A stretch of DNA of 64,000 nucleotides from Nomia melanderi (taxonomy: Eukaryota; Arthropoda; Insecta; Hymenoptera; Halictidae), in the NCBI RefSeq assembly GCF_051020985.1, contig NW_027475142.1:248001-312000 (forward strand), read 5' to 3'. The notes beneath the pieces were generated by a model. It was not told the DNA's origin. It did no database searches and worked only from the letters and a program-made list of their open reading frames with translations. Below are positions 50,736 to 62,625 of this stretch, one piece after another; position 1 is the stretch's first letter; each line of letters starts with the position of its first letter. Position numbers and translations under genes: made by a program.

Positions 50736-53710
50736 TTATTGCGCTATCTCTAATAGCACGCGAGATATCACCAGATATATATTGGATTTTCCCCTGACCC
50801 TGAGTGTCCGGCCCCGTGAGTCGGTGGTTTTCTCGGCCCCTGGTGGTCCTAGGTCGTTCCCGCTGACCAGATTCATTCGCCAGGGCCTCCTACAGACAAT
50901 GCACTTTGGTTTATTGCGCTATCTCTAATAGCACCCGAGATATCACCAGATATTTGCTGGATTTTTACATGACCTTGGGTTAGGGATTCCGAATATCTGT
51001 AATTTTCTCGGCCACTGGTGGTCCGAGGTCGTTCCTGCGGCACAGAATCATTCGCAAGGGCCTCCTACAGACAATGCAATTTGGTTTATTGCGCTATCTG
51101 TAATAGCACCCGAGATATCACCAGATATATATTGGATTTTCCCCTGACCCTGAGTGTCCGGCCCCATGAGACTGTGGTTTTCTCGGCCCCTGGTGGTCCG
51201 AGGTCGTTCCCGCTGGCCAGATTCATGCGCCTGGGCCTCCTACAGACAATGCACTTTGATTTATTGCGCTATCTCAAATAGCACCCGAGATATCACCAGA
51301 TATATATTGGATTTTTCCCTGACCCTGAGTGTCCGGCGCCATGAGACGGTGGTTTTCTTGGCCCCTGGTGGTCCGAGGTCGTTCCCGCTGCACAGATGCA
51401 TGCGCCAGGGCCTCCTTCAGATAATTCACTTTGGTTTATTGCGCTATCTCTAATAGCACCCGAGATATCACCAGATATATATTGGATTTTCCCCTGACCC
51501 TGAGTGTCCGGACCCATGAGACGGTGGTTTTCTCAGCCCCTGGTGGTCCGAGGTCGTTCCCGCTGCCCAGATTCATGCGCCAGGGCCTCCTACAGACAGT
51601 GCACTTTGGTTTATTGCGATATCTGTAATAGCACCCGAGATATCACCAGATATATATTGGATTTTTCCCTGACCCTGAGTGTCCGGCCCCATGAGACGGT
51701 CGTTTTCTCGGCCCCTGGTGGTCCGAGGTCGTTCCCGCTGCACAGATTCATGCGCCAGGGCCTCCTGCAGATAATTCACTTTGGTTTATTGCGCTATCTC
51801 TAATAGCACCCGAGATATCACCACATATATATTGGATTTTTCACTGACCCTGAGTGTCCGGCCCCATGAGGCGGTGGTTTTCTCGGTCCCTGGTGTTCCG
51901 AGGTCGTTCCCGCTGCACAGATTCATGCGCCAGGGCCTCCTACAGACAATGCACTTTGATTTATTGCGCTATCTCTAATAGCACCCGAAATATCACCAGA
52001 TATATATTGGATTTTCCCCTGACCCTGAGTGTCCGGCCCCATGAGACGGTGGCTTTCTCGGCCCCTGGTGGTCCGAGGTCGTTCCTGCTGATCAGATTAA
52101 TACGCTAGGCCCTCCTGCAGATAATTCACTTTGGTATATTGCGCTATCTCTAATAGCACCCGAGATGTCACCAGATATATATTGGATTTTTCCCTGACCC
52201 TGACAATCCGGCCCCATGAGACGGTGATTTTCTCGGCCCCTAGTGGTGCGAGGTCGATTCCGCTGCACAGATTCATGCGCCAGGGCCCCCTGCAGATAAT
52301 TCACCTTGGTTTAGTGCGCTATCTGTAAGAGCACCCGAGATATCACCAGATATATATTGAATTTTTCCTCGACCCTGAGTGTCCGGCCCCATGTGTCGGT
52401 GGTTTTCTCGGCCACTGGTGGTCCGAGGTCGATCCCGCGGCACAGATTTATGCGCCAGGGCCTCCTGCAGACAATGCACTTTGATTTATTTCGCTATCTC
52501 TAATAGCACCCGAGATATCACCTGATATATATTGTATTTTTCCCTGACCCTGACAATCCGGCCGCATGAGACGGAGATTTTCTCGGCCCATGCTGGTCCG
52601 AGGTCGATTCCGCTGCACAGATTCATGCGCCAGGGCCTCCAAAAGACAATGCACTTTGATTCATTGCGCTATCTGTAATAGCACCCGGGATATCACCAGA
52701 TATATATTGGATTTTCCCCTGTCCCTGAGTGTCCGGCCCCATGAGACTGTGGTTTTCTCGGCCCCTGGTGGTCCGAGGTCGTTCCCCTTGAACAGATTCA
52801 TGCGCCAGGGCCTCCTGCAGATGATTCACTTTGGTTTATTGCGCTATCTGTAATAGCACCCGAGATATCACCAGATCTATATTGGATTTTCCCCTGACCC
52901 TGAGTGTCCGGCCCCATGAGACTGTGGTTTTCTCGGCTCCTGGTGGTCCGAGGTCGCTCCCGTTGTACAGATTCATGCGCCAGGGCCTCCTGCAGATAAT
53001 TCACTTTGGTTTATTGCGCTATCTCTAATAGCACCCGAGATATCACCAGATATATATTGGATTTTTCACTGACCCTGAGCGTCCGGCCCCATGAGAAGGT
53101 CGTTTTCTCGGCCCCTGGTGGTCCGAGGTCGTTCCCGCTGCACAGGTTCATGCGCCAGGGTCTCCTACAGACAATGCACTTTGATTTATTGCGCTATCTG
53201 TAATAGCACCCGAGATATCAACACATATATATTGGATTTTTCACTGACCCTGAGTGTCCGGCCCCATGAGACGGTGGTTTTTTCGGTCCCTGGTGTTCCG
53301 AGGTCGTTCCCGCTGCACAGATTCAGGCGCCAGGGCCTCCTATTTACAATGCACTTTGATTTATTGCGCTATCTGTAATAGCACCCGAGATATCACCAGA
53401 TATATGCTGGATTTTTACATGACCTTGGGTGACGGATTCCGAATATCTATAATTTTCTCGGCCCCTGGTGGTCCGAGGTCGTTACCGCTGCACAGATTCA
53501 TTCGCCTGGGCCTCCTGCAGACAATGCACTTTGATTTATTAAGCTATCTGTAATAGCACCCAAGATATCACCAGATATATATTGGATTTTCCCCTGACCC
53601 AGAGTGTCCGGCCCCATGAGACTGTGGTTTTCCCGGCCCCTGGTGGTCCGAGGTCGTTCCCGCTGCACAGATTCATGCGCCAGGGCCACCTACCGACAAT
53701 GCACTTTGAT

Positions 53711-53880
53711 TTATTGGGCTATCTGTAATAGCACCCGAGATATCACCAGATAAATATTGGATTTTACCCTGAACCTGAGTGTGCGGCCCCATGAGACTGT
53801 GGTTTTCTCGGGGTGGTCCGAGGTCGTTCCAGCTGGCCAGATTTATTCGCCTGGGCCTCCTACAGACAATGCACTTTGAT
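53711..53880 (+). repeat. 170-bp monomer (5-bp deletion), fourth occurrence
   Basis: Deletion junction at about 53807-53816. It lies in unit B copy 1 and is followed by a full-length AGATAAATATTGG monomer at 53881 that is its near-twin without the deletion. Confidence 0.95.
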
Positions 53881-54930
53881 TTATTGCGCTATCTGTAATA
53901 GCACCCGAGATATCACCAGATAAATATTGGATTTTACCCTGAACCTGAGTGTGCGGCCCCATGAAACTGTGGTTTTCTCGGCCCCTGGTGGTCCGAGGTC
54001 GTTCCAGCTGGCCAGATTTATTCGCCTGGGCCTCCTACAGACAATGCACTTTGATTTATTGCGCTATCTGTAATAGCACCCGAGATATCACCAGATATAT
54101 ATTGGGTTTTTCCCTGACCCTGAGTGTCCGGCCCCATGAGACGGTGGTTTACTCGGCCCCTGGTGGTCGGAGGTCGTTCCTGCTGGTCAGATTCATTCGC
54201 CTGGGCCTCCTGCAGACAATGCACTTTGATTTATTGCGCTATCTCTAATAGCACCCGAGATATCACCAGATATTTGCTGGATTTTTACATGATCTTGGGT
54301 GACGGATTCCGAATATCTGTAATTTTCTCGGCCACTGGTGGTCCGAGGTCGTTCCTGCGGCACAGAATCATTCGCAAGGGCCTCCTACAGACAATGCACT
54401 TTGGTTTATTGCGCTATCTGTAATAGCACCCGAGATATCACCAGATATATATTGGATTTTCCCCTGACCCTGAGTGTCCGGCCCCATGAGACTGTGGTTT
54501 TCTCGGCCCCTGGTGGTCCGAGGTCGTTCCCGCTGGCCAGATTCATGCGCCTGTGCCTCCTACAGACAATGCACTTTGATTTATTGCGCTATCTCAAATA
54601 GCACCCGAGATATCACCAGATATATATTGGATTTTTCCCTGACCCTGAGTGTCCGGCGCCATGAGACGGTGATTTTCTCGTCCCCTGGTGGTCCGACGTC
54701 GTTCGCGCTGCCCAGATTCATGCGCCAGGGCCTCCTACAGACAACGCACTTTGATTTATTGCGCTATCTCAAATAGCACCCGAGATATCACCAGATATAT
54801 ATTGGATTTTTCCCTGACCCTGAGTGTCCGGCGCCATGAGACGGTGATTTTCTCGTCCCCTGGTGGTCCGACGTAGTTCCCGCTGCCCAGATTCATGCGC
54901 CAGGGCCTCCTACAGACAATGCGCTTTGGT

Positions 54931-55105
54931 TTATTGCGCTATCTGTAATAGCACCCGAGATATCACCAGATATATGCTGGATTTTTACATGACCTTGGGT
55001 GACGGATTCCGAATATCTGTAATTTTCTCGGCCACTGGTGGTCCGAGGTCGTTCCTGCGGCACAGATTCATTCGCAAGGGCCTCCTACAGACAATGCACT
55101 CTGGT
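54931..55105 (+). repeat. Hybrid D3/D1 monomer in B copy 1
   Basis: The left half is D3 (ATATATGCTGG, CATGACCTTGGG) as at 59826. The right half is the D1 ending (TTCCTGCGGCACAG, TTCGCAAGGG, CACTCTGG) as at 60001. In copy 2 these are two separate adjacent monomers, so copy 1 has lost one monomer by exchange between them, or copy 2 has gained one. Confidence 0.9.
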
Positions 55106-55630
55106 TTCTTGCGCTATCTGTAATTGCACCCGAGATATCACCAGATATATATTGGATTTTCCCCTGACCCTGAGTGTCCGGATCCATGAGACGGTGGTTT
55201 TCTCGGCCCCTGGTGGTCCGAGGTCGTTCCCGCTGCACAGATTCATTCGCCTGGGCCTCCTACAGACATTGCACTTTGATTTATTGCGCTATCTGTAATA
55301 GCACCCGAGATATCACCAGATATATATTGGATTTTTCCCTGACCGTGAGCGTCCGGCTCCATGAGACTGTGGTTTTCTCGGCCCCTGGTGGTCCGAGGTC
55401 GTTCCCGCTGGCCAGATTCATGCGCCTGGGCCTCCTACAGACAATGCACTTTGATTTAGTGCGCTATCTCTAATAGCACCCGATATATCACCAGATATAT
55501 ATTGGATTTTTCCCTGACCCTGAGTGTCCGGCGCCATGAGACTGTGGTTTTCTCGGCCCCTGGTGGTCCGAGGTCGTTCCCGCTGCACAGATGCTCGCGC
55601 CAGGGCCTCCTGCAGATAATTCACTTTGGT

Positions 55631-58600
55631 TTATTGCGCTATCTCTAATAGCACGCGAGATATCACCAGATATATATTGGATTTTCCCCTGACCCTGAGT
55701 GTCCGGCCCCGTGAGTCGGTGGTTTTCTCGGCCCCTGGTGGTCCTAGGTCGTTCCCGCTGACCAGATTCATTCGCCAGGGCCTCCTACAGACAATGCACT
55801 TTGGTTTATTGCGCTATCTCTAATAGCACCCGAGATATCACCAGATATTTGCTGGATTTTTACATGACCTTGGGTTAGGGATTCCGAATATCTGTAATTT
55901 TCTCGGCCACTGGTGGTCCGAGGTCGTTCCTGCGGCACAGAATCATTCGCAAGGGCCTCCTACAGACAATGCAATTTGGTTTATTGCGCTATCTGTAATA
56001 GCACCCGAGATATCACCAGATATATATTGGATTTTCCCCTGACCCTGAGTGTCCGGCCCCATGAGACTGTGGTTTTCTCGGCCCCTGGTGGTCCGAGGTC
56101 GTTCCCGCTGGCCAGATTCATGCGCCTGGGCCTCCTACAGACAATGCACTTTGATTTATTGCGCTATCTCAAATAGCACCCGAGATATCACCAGATATAT
56201 ATTGGATTTTTCCCTGACCCTGAGTGTCCGGCGCCATGAGACGGTGGTTTTCTTGGCCCCTGGTGGTCCGAGGTCGTTCCCGCTGCACAGATGCATGCGC
56301 CAGGGCCTCCTTCAGATAATTCACTTTGGTTTATTGCGCTATCTCTAATAGCACCCGAGATATCACCAGATATATATTGGATTTTCCCCTGACCCTGAGT
56401 GTCCGGACCCATGAGACGGTGGTTTTCTCAGCCCCTGGTGGTCCGAGGTCGTTCCCGCTGCCCAGATTCATGCGCCAGGGCCTCCTACAGACAGTGCACT
56501 TTGGTTTATTGCGATATCTGTAATAGCACCCGAGATATCACCAGATATATATTGGATTTTTCCCTGACCCTGAGTGTCCGGCCCCATGAGACGGTCGTTT
56601 TCTCGGCCCCTGGTGGTCCGAGGTCGTTCCCGCTGCACAGATTCATGCGCCAGGGCCTCCTGCAGATAATTCACTTTGGTTTATTGCGCTATCTCTAATA
56701 GCACCCGAGATATCACCACATATATATTGGATTTTTCACTGACCCTGAGTGTCCGGCCCCATGAGGCGGTGGTTTTCTCGGTCCCTGGTGTTCCGAGGTC
56801 GTTCCCGCTGCACAGATTCATGCGCCAGGGCCTCCTACAGACAATGCACTTTGATTTATTGCGCTATCTCTAATAGCACCCGAAATATCACCAGATATAT
56901 ATTGGATTTTCCCCTGACCCTGAGTGTCCGGCCCCATGAGACGGTGGCTTTCTCGGCCCCTGGTGGTCCGAGGTCGTTCCTGCTGATCAGATTAATACGC
57001 TAGGCCCTCCTGCAGATAATTCACTTTGGTATATTGCGCTATCTCTAATAGCACCCGAGATGTCACCAGATATATATTGGATTTTTCCCTGACCCTGACA
57101 ATCCGGCCCCATGAGACGGTGATTTTCTCGGCCCCTAGTGGTGCGAGGTCGATTCCGCTGCACAGATTCATGCGCCAGGGCCCCCTGCAGATAATTCACC
57201 TTGGTTTAGTGCGCTATCTGTAAGAGCACCCGAGATATCACCAGATATATATTGAATTTTTCCTCGACCCTGAGTGTCCGGCCCCATGTGTCGGTGGTTT
57301 TCTCGGCCACTGGTGGTCCGAGGTCGATCCCGCGGCACAGATTTATGCGCCAGGGCCTCCTGCAGACAATGCACTTTGATTTATTTCGCTATCTCTAATA
57401 GCACCCGAGATATCACCTGATATATATTGTATTTTTCCCTGACCCTGACAATCCGGCCGCATGAGACGGAGATTTTCTCGGCCCATGCTGGTCCGAGGTC
57501 GATTCCGCTGCACAGATTCATGCGCCAGGGCCTCCAAAAGACAATGCACTTTGATTCATTGCGCTATCTGTAATAGCACCCGGGATATCACCAGATATAT
57601 ATTGGATTTTCCCCTGTCCCTGAGTGTCCGGCCCCATGAGACTGTGGTTTTCTCGGCCCCTGGTGGTCCGAGGTCGTTCCCCTTGCACAGATTCATGCGC
57701 CAGGGCCTCCTGCAGATGATTCACTTTGGTTTATTGCGCTATCTGTAATAGCACCCGAGATATCACCAGATCTATATTGGATTTTCCCCTGACCCTGAGT
57801 GTCCGGCCCCATGAGACTGTGGTTTTCTCGGCTCCTGGTGGTCCGAGGTCGCTCCCGTTGTACAGATTCATGCGCCAGGGCCTCCTGCAGATAATTCACT
57901 TTGGTTTATTGCGCTATCTCTAATAGCACCCGAGATATCACCAGATATATATTGGATTTTTCACTGACCCTGAGCGTCCGGCCCCATGAGAAGGTCGTTT
58001 TCTCGGCCCCTGGTGGTCCGAGGTCGTTCCCGCTGCACAGGTTCATGCGCCAGGGTCTCCTACAGACAATGCACTTTGATTTATTGCGCTATCTGTAATA
58101 GCACCCGAGATATCAACACATATATATTGGATTTTTCACTGACCCTGAGTGTCCGGCCCCATGAGACGGTGGTTTTTTCGGTCCCTGGTGTTCCGAGGTC
58201 GTTCCCGCTGCACAGATTCAGGCGCCAGGGCCTCCTATTTACAATGCACTTTGATTTATTGCGCTATCTGTAATAGCACCCGAGATATCACCAGATATAT
58301 GCTGGATTTTTACATGACCTTGGGTGACGGATTCCGAATATCTATAATTTTCTCGGCCCCTGGTGGTCCGAGGTCGTTACCGCTGCACAGATTCATTCGC
58401 CTGGGCCTCCTGCAGACAATGCACTTTGATTTATTAAGCTATCTGTAATAGCACCCAAGATATCACCAGATATATATTGGATTTTCCCCTGACCCAGAGT
58501 GTCCGGCCCCATGAGACTGTGGTTTTCCCGGCCCCTGGTGGTCCGAGGTCGTTCCCGCTGCACAGATTCATGCGCCAGGGCCACCTACCGACAATGCACT

Positions 58601-60700
58601 TTGATTTATTGGGCTATCTGTAATAGCACCCGAGATATCACCAGATAAATATTGGATTTTACCCTGAACCTGAGTGTGCGGCCCCATGAGACTGTGGTTT
58701 TCTCGGGGTGGTCCGAGGTCGTTCCAGCTGGCCAGATTTATTCGCCTGGGCCTCCTACAGACAATGCACTTTGATTTATTGCGCTATCTGTAATAGCACC
58801 CGAGATATCACCAGATAAATATTGGATTTTACCCTGAACCTGAGTGTGCGGCCCCATGAGACTGTGGTTTTCTCGGCCCCTGGTGGTCCGAGGTCGTTCC
58901 AGCTGGCCAGATTTATTCGCCTGGGCCTCCTACAGACAATGCACTTTGATTTATTGCGCTATCTGTAATAGCACCCGAGATATCACCAGATATATATTGG
59001 GTTTTTCCCTGACCCTGAGTGTCCGGCCCCATGAGACGGTGGTTTACTCGGCCCCTGGTGGTCGGAGGTCGTTCCTGCTGGTCAGATTCATTCGCCTGGG
59101 CCTCCTGCAGACAATGCACTTTGATTTATTGCGCTATCTCTAATAGCACCCGAGATATCACCAGATATTTGCTGGATTTTTACATGATCTTGGGTGACGG
59201 ATTCCGAATATCTGTAATTTTCTCGGCCACTGGTGGTCCGAGGTCGTTCCTGCGGCACAGAATCATTCGCAAGGGCCTCCTACAGACAATGCACTTTGGT
59301 TTATTGCGCTATCTGTAATAGCACCCGAGATATCACCAGATATATATTGGATTTTCCCCTGACCCTGAGTGTCCGGCCCCATGAGACTGTGGTTTTCTCG
59401 GCCCCTGGTGGTCCGAGGTCGTTCCCGCTGGCCAGATTCATGCGCCTGTGCCTCCTACAGACAATGCACTTTGATTTATTGCGCTATCTCAAATAGCACC
59501 CGAGATATCACCAGATATATATTGGATTTTTCCCTGACCCTGAGTGTCCGGCGCCATGAGACGGTGATTTTCTCGTCCCCTGGTGGTCCGACGTCGTTCC
59601 CGCTGCCCAGATTCATGCGCCAGGGCCTCCTACAGACAACGCACTTTGATTTATTGCGCTATCTCAAATAGCACCCGAGATATCACCAGATATATATTGG
59701 ATTTTTCCCTGACCCTGAGTGTCCGGCGCCATGAGACGGTGATTTTCTCGTCCCCTGGTGGTCCGACGTAGTTCCCGCTGCCCAGATTCATGCGCCAGGG
59801 CCTCCTACAGACAATGCGCTTTGGTTTATTGCGCTATCTGTAATAGCACCCGAGATATCACCAGATATATGCTGGATTTTTACATGACCTTGGGTGACGG
59901 ATTCCGAATATCTGTAATTTTCTCGGCCACTGGTGGTCCGAGGTCGTTCCTGCTGGCCAGATTCATTCGCCTGGGCCTCCTACAGACAATGCACTTTGAT
60001 TTATTGCGCTATCTCTAATAGCACCCGAGATATCACCAGATATTTGCTGGATTTTTACATGATCTTGGGTGACGGATTCCGAATATCTGTAATTTTCTCG
60101 GCCACTGGTGGTCCGAGGTCGTTCCTGCGGCACAGATTCATTCGCAAGGGCCTCCTACAGACAATGCACTCTGGTTTCTTGCGCTATCTGTAATTGCACC
60201 CGAGATATCACCAGATATATATTGGATTTTCCCCTGACCCTGAGTGTCCGGATCCATGAGACGGTGGTTTTCTCGGCCCCTGGTGGTCCGAGGTCGTTCC
60301 CGCTGCACAGATTCATTCGCCTGGGCCTCCTACAGACATTGCACTTTGATTTATTGCGCTATCTGTAATAGCACCCGAGATATCAACAGATATATATTGG
60401 ATTTTTCCCTGACCGTGAGCGTCCGGCTCCATGAGACTGTGGTTTTCTCGGCCCCTGGTGGTCCGAGGTCGTTCCCGCTGGCCAGATTCATGCGCCTGGG
60501 CCTCCTACAGACAATGCACTTTGATTTAGTGCGCTATCTCTAATAGCACCCGATATATCACCAGATATATATTGGATTTTTCCCTGACCCTGAGTGTCCG
60601 GCCCCATGAGACTGTGGTTTTCTCGGCCCCTGGTGGTCCGAGGTCGTTCCCGCTGGCCAGATTCATGCGCCTGGGCCTCCTACAGACAATGCACTTTGAT
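55631..60700 (+). repeat. Higher-order repeat B, copy 2 (29 monomers)
   Basis: Monomers 319-347. It matches copy 1 at an offset of 4895 up to about 59930, and at 5070 after that because of the additional D monomer. The variants GACCGTGAGCGTCC (about 60412) and CACCCGATATATC (about 60547) repeat those at about 55342 and 55477, so homology reaches about 60600. The last monomer then switches to the 19247 type, and the series continues into unit H instead of a third B unit. Confidence 0.92.
58606..58775 (+). repeat. 170-bp monomer (5-bp deletion), fifth occurrence
   Basis: Deletion junction at about 58701-58710, exactly 4895 bp after the fourth, so it was copied with unit B. Confidence 0.95.
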
Positions 60701-62625
60701 TTATTGCGCTATCTCAAATAGCACCCGAGATATCACCAGATATATATTGGAGTTTTCCCTGACCCTGAGTGTCCGGCGCCATGAGACGGTGGTTTTCTTG
60801 GCCCCTGGTGGTCCGAGGTCGTTCCCGCTGCACAGATGCATGCGCCAGGGCCTCCTTCAGATTATTCACTTTGGTTTATTGCACTATCTATAATAGCACC
60901 CGAGATATCACCAGATATATATTGGATTTTCCCCTGACCCTGAGTGTCCGGACCCATGAGACGGTGGTTTTCTCGGCCCCTGGTGGTCCGAGGTCGTTCC
61001 CGCTGCCCAGATTCATGAGCCAGGGCCTCCTACAGACAGTGCACTTTGGTTTATTGCGATATCTGTAATAGCACCCGAGATATCACCAGATATATATTGG
61101 ATTTTTCCCTGACCCTGAGTGTCCGGCCCCATGAGACGGTCGTTTTCTAGGCCCCTGGTGGTCCGAGGTCGTTCCCGCTGCACAGATTCATGCGCCAGGG
61201 CCTCCTGCAGATAATTCACTTTGGTTTATTGCGCTATCTCTAATAGCACCCGAGATATCAGCAGATATATATTGCATTTTTCCCTGACCCTGAGTGTCCG
61301 GCGCCATGAGACGGTGGTTTTCTTGGCCCCTGGTGGTCCGAGGTCGTTCCCGCTGCACAGATGCTCGCGCCAGGGCCTCCTGCAGATAATTCACTTTGGT
61401 TTATTGCGCTATCTCTAATAGCACGCGAGATATCACCAGATATATATTGGATTTTCCCCTGACCCTGAGTGTCCGGCCCCGTGAGTCGGTGGTTTTCTCG
61501 GCCGCTGGTGGTCCTAGGTCGTTCCCGCTGACCAGATTCATTCGCCAGGGCCTCCTACAGACAATGCACTTTGGTTTATTGCGCTATCTCTAATAGCACC
61601 CTAGATATCACCAGATATTTGCTGGATTTTTACATGACCTTGGGTTAGGGATTCCGAATATCTGTAATTTTCTCGGCCACTGGTGGTCCGAGGTCGTTCC
61701 TGCGGCACAGAATCATTCGCAAGGGCCTCCTACAGACAATGCACTTTGGTTTATTGCGCTATCTGTAATAGCACCCGAGATATCACCAGATATATATTGG
61801 ATTTTCCCCTGACCCTGAGTGTCCGGCCCCATGAGACTGTGGTTTTCTCGGCCCCTGGTGTTCCGAGGTCGTTCCCGCTGGCCAGATTCATGCGCCTGGG
61901 CCTCCTACAGACAATGCACTTTGATTTATTGCGCTATCTCAAATAGCACCCGAGATATCACCAGATATATATTGGATTTTTCCCTGACCCTGAATGTCCG
62001 GCGCCATGAGACGGTGGTTTTCTTGGCCCCTGGTGGTCCGAGGTCGTTCCCGCTGCACAGATGCATGCGCCAGGGCCTCCTTCAGATAATTCACTTTGGT
62101 TTATTGCGCTATCTCTAATAGCACCCGAGATGTCACCAGATATATATTGTATTTTCCCCTGACCCTGAGTGTCCGGACCCATGAGACGGTGGTTTTCTCG
62201 GCCCCTGGTGGTCCGAGGTCGTTCCCGCTGCCCAGATTCATGCGCCAGGGCCTCCTACAGACAGTGCACTTTGGTTTATTGCGATATCTGTAATAGCACC
62301 CGAGATATCACCAGATATATATTGGATTTTTCCCTGACCCTGAGTGTCCGGCCCCATGTGACGGTCGTTTTCTCGGCCCCTGGTGGTCCGAGGTCGTTCC
62401 CGCTGCACAGATTCATGCGCCAGGGCCTCCTGCAGATAATTCACTTTGGTTTATTGCGCTATCTGTAATAGCACCCGAGATATCAGCAGATATATATTGC
62501 ATTTTTCACTGACCCTGAGTGACCGGCCCCATGAGACGGTAGTTTTCTCGGCCCCTGGTGGTCCGAGGTCGTTCCCGCTGCACAGATTCATACGCCAGGG
62601 CCTACTGCAGATAATTCACTTTGAT
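60701..62625 (+). repeat. Higher-order repeat H, copy 1 (11 monomers, 1925 bp)
   Basis: Monomers 348-358. The run from about 60750 repeats at +1925, and also matches 19470 to about 21120 at -41279. Shared private variants are CAGATTATTCAC (60858/62783), TTGCACTATCTATAATAG (60880/62805), CATGAGCCAGG (61013/62938), TTTTCTAGGCCCC (61143/63068) and GCAGATATATATTGCATTT (61261/63186). S-D2 is at 61401/61576. The last two monomers (62451 and the start of 62626) return to TGCATTTTTCACTG and CCACA variants known from 5777-5952 and 9102-9277. Confidence 0.9.

Larger units (their letters stand above)
50736..55630 (+). repeat. Higher-order repeat B, copy 1 (28 monomers, 4895 bp)
   Basis: Monomers 291-318, one of them 170 bp long, repeated at +4895. 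It contains S-D2 (50736/50911), the ordinary, GGCGCC, GGACCC and GACGGTCGTT series, the ATTAATACGCTAGG to GGCCTCCAAAAG run shared with unit A (about 52100-52650), D3 (53361), the 170-bp monomer, D1 (54231) and two GTGATT monomers. Against copy 2 I noticed only TTGAACAGATTC (about 52788), CATGAAACTGTGG (about 53950) and GTTCGCGCTG (about 54702) before the hybrid D monomer at 54931. Confidence 0.94.
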
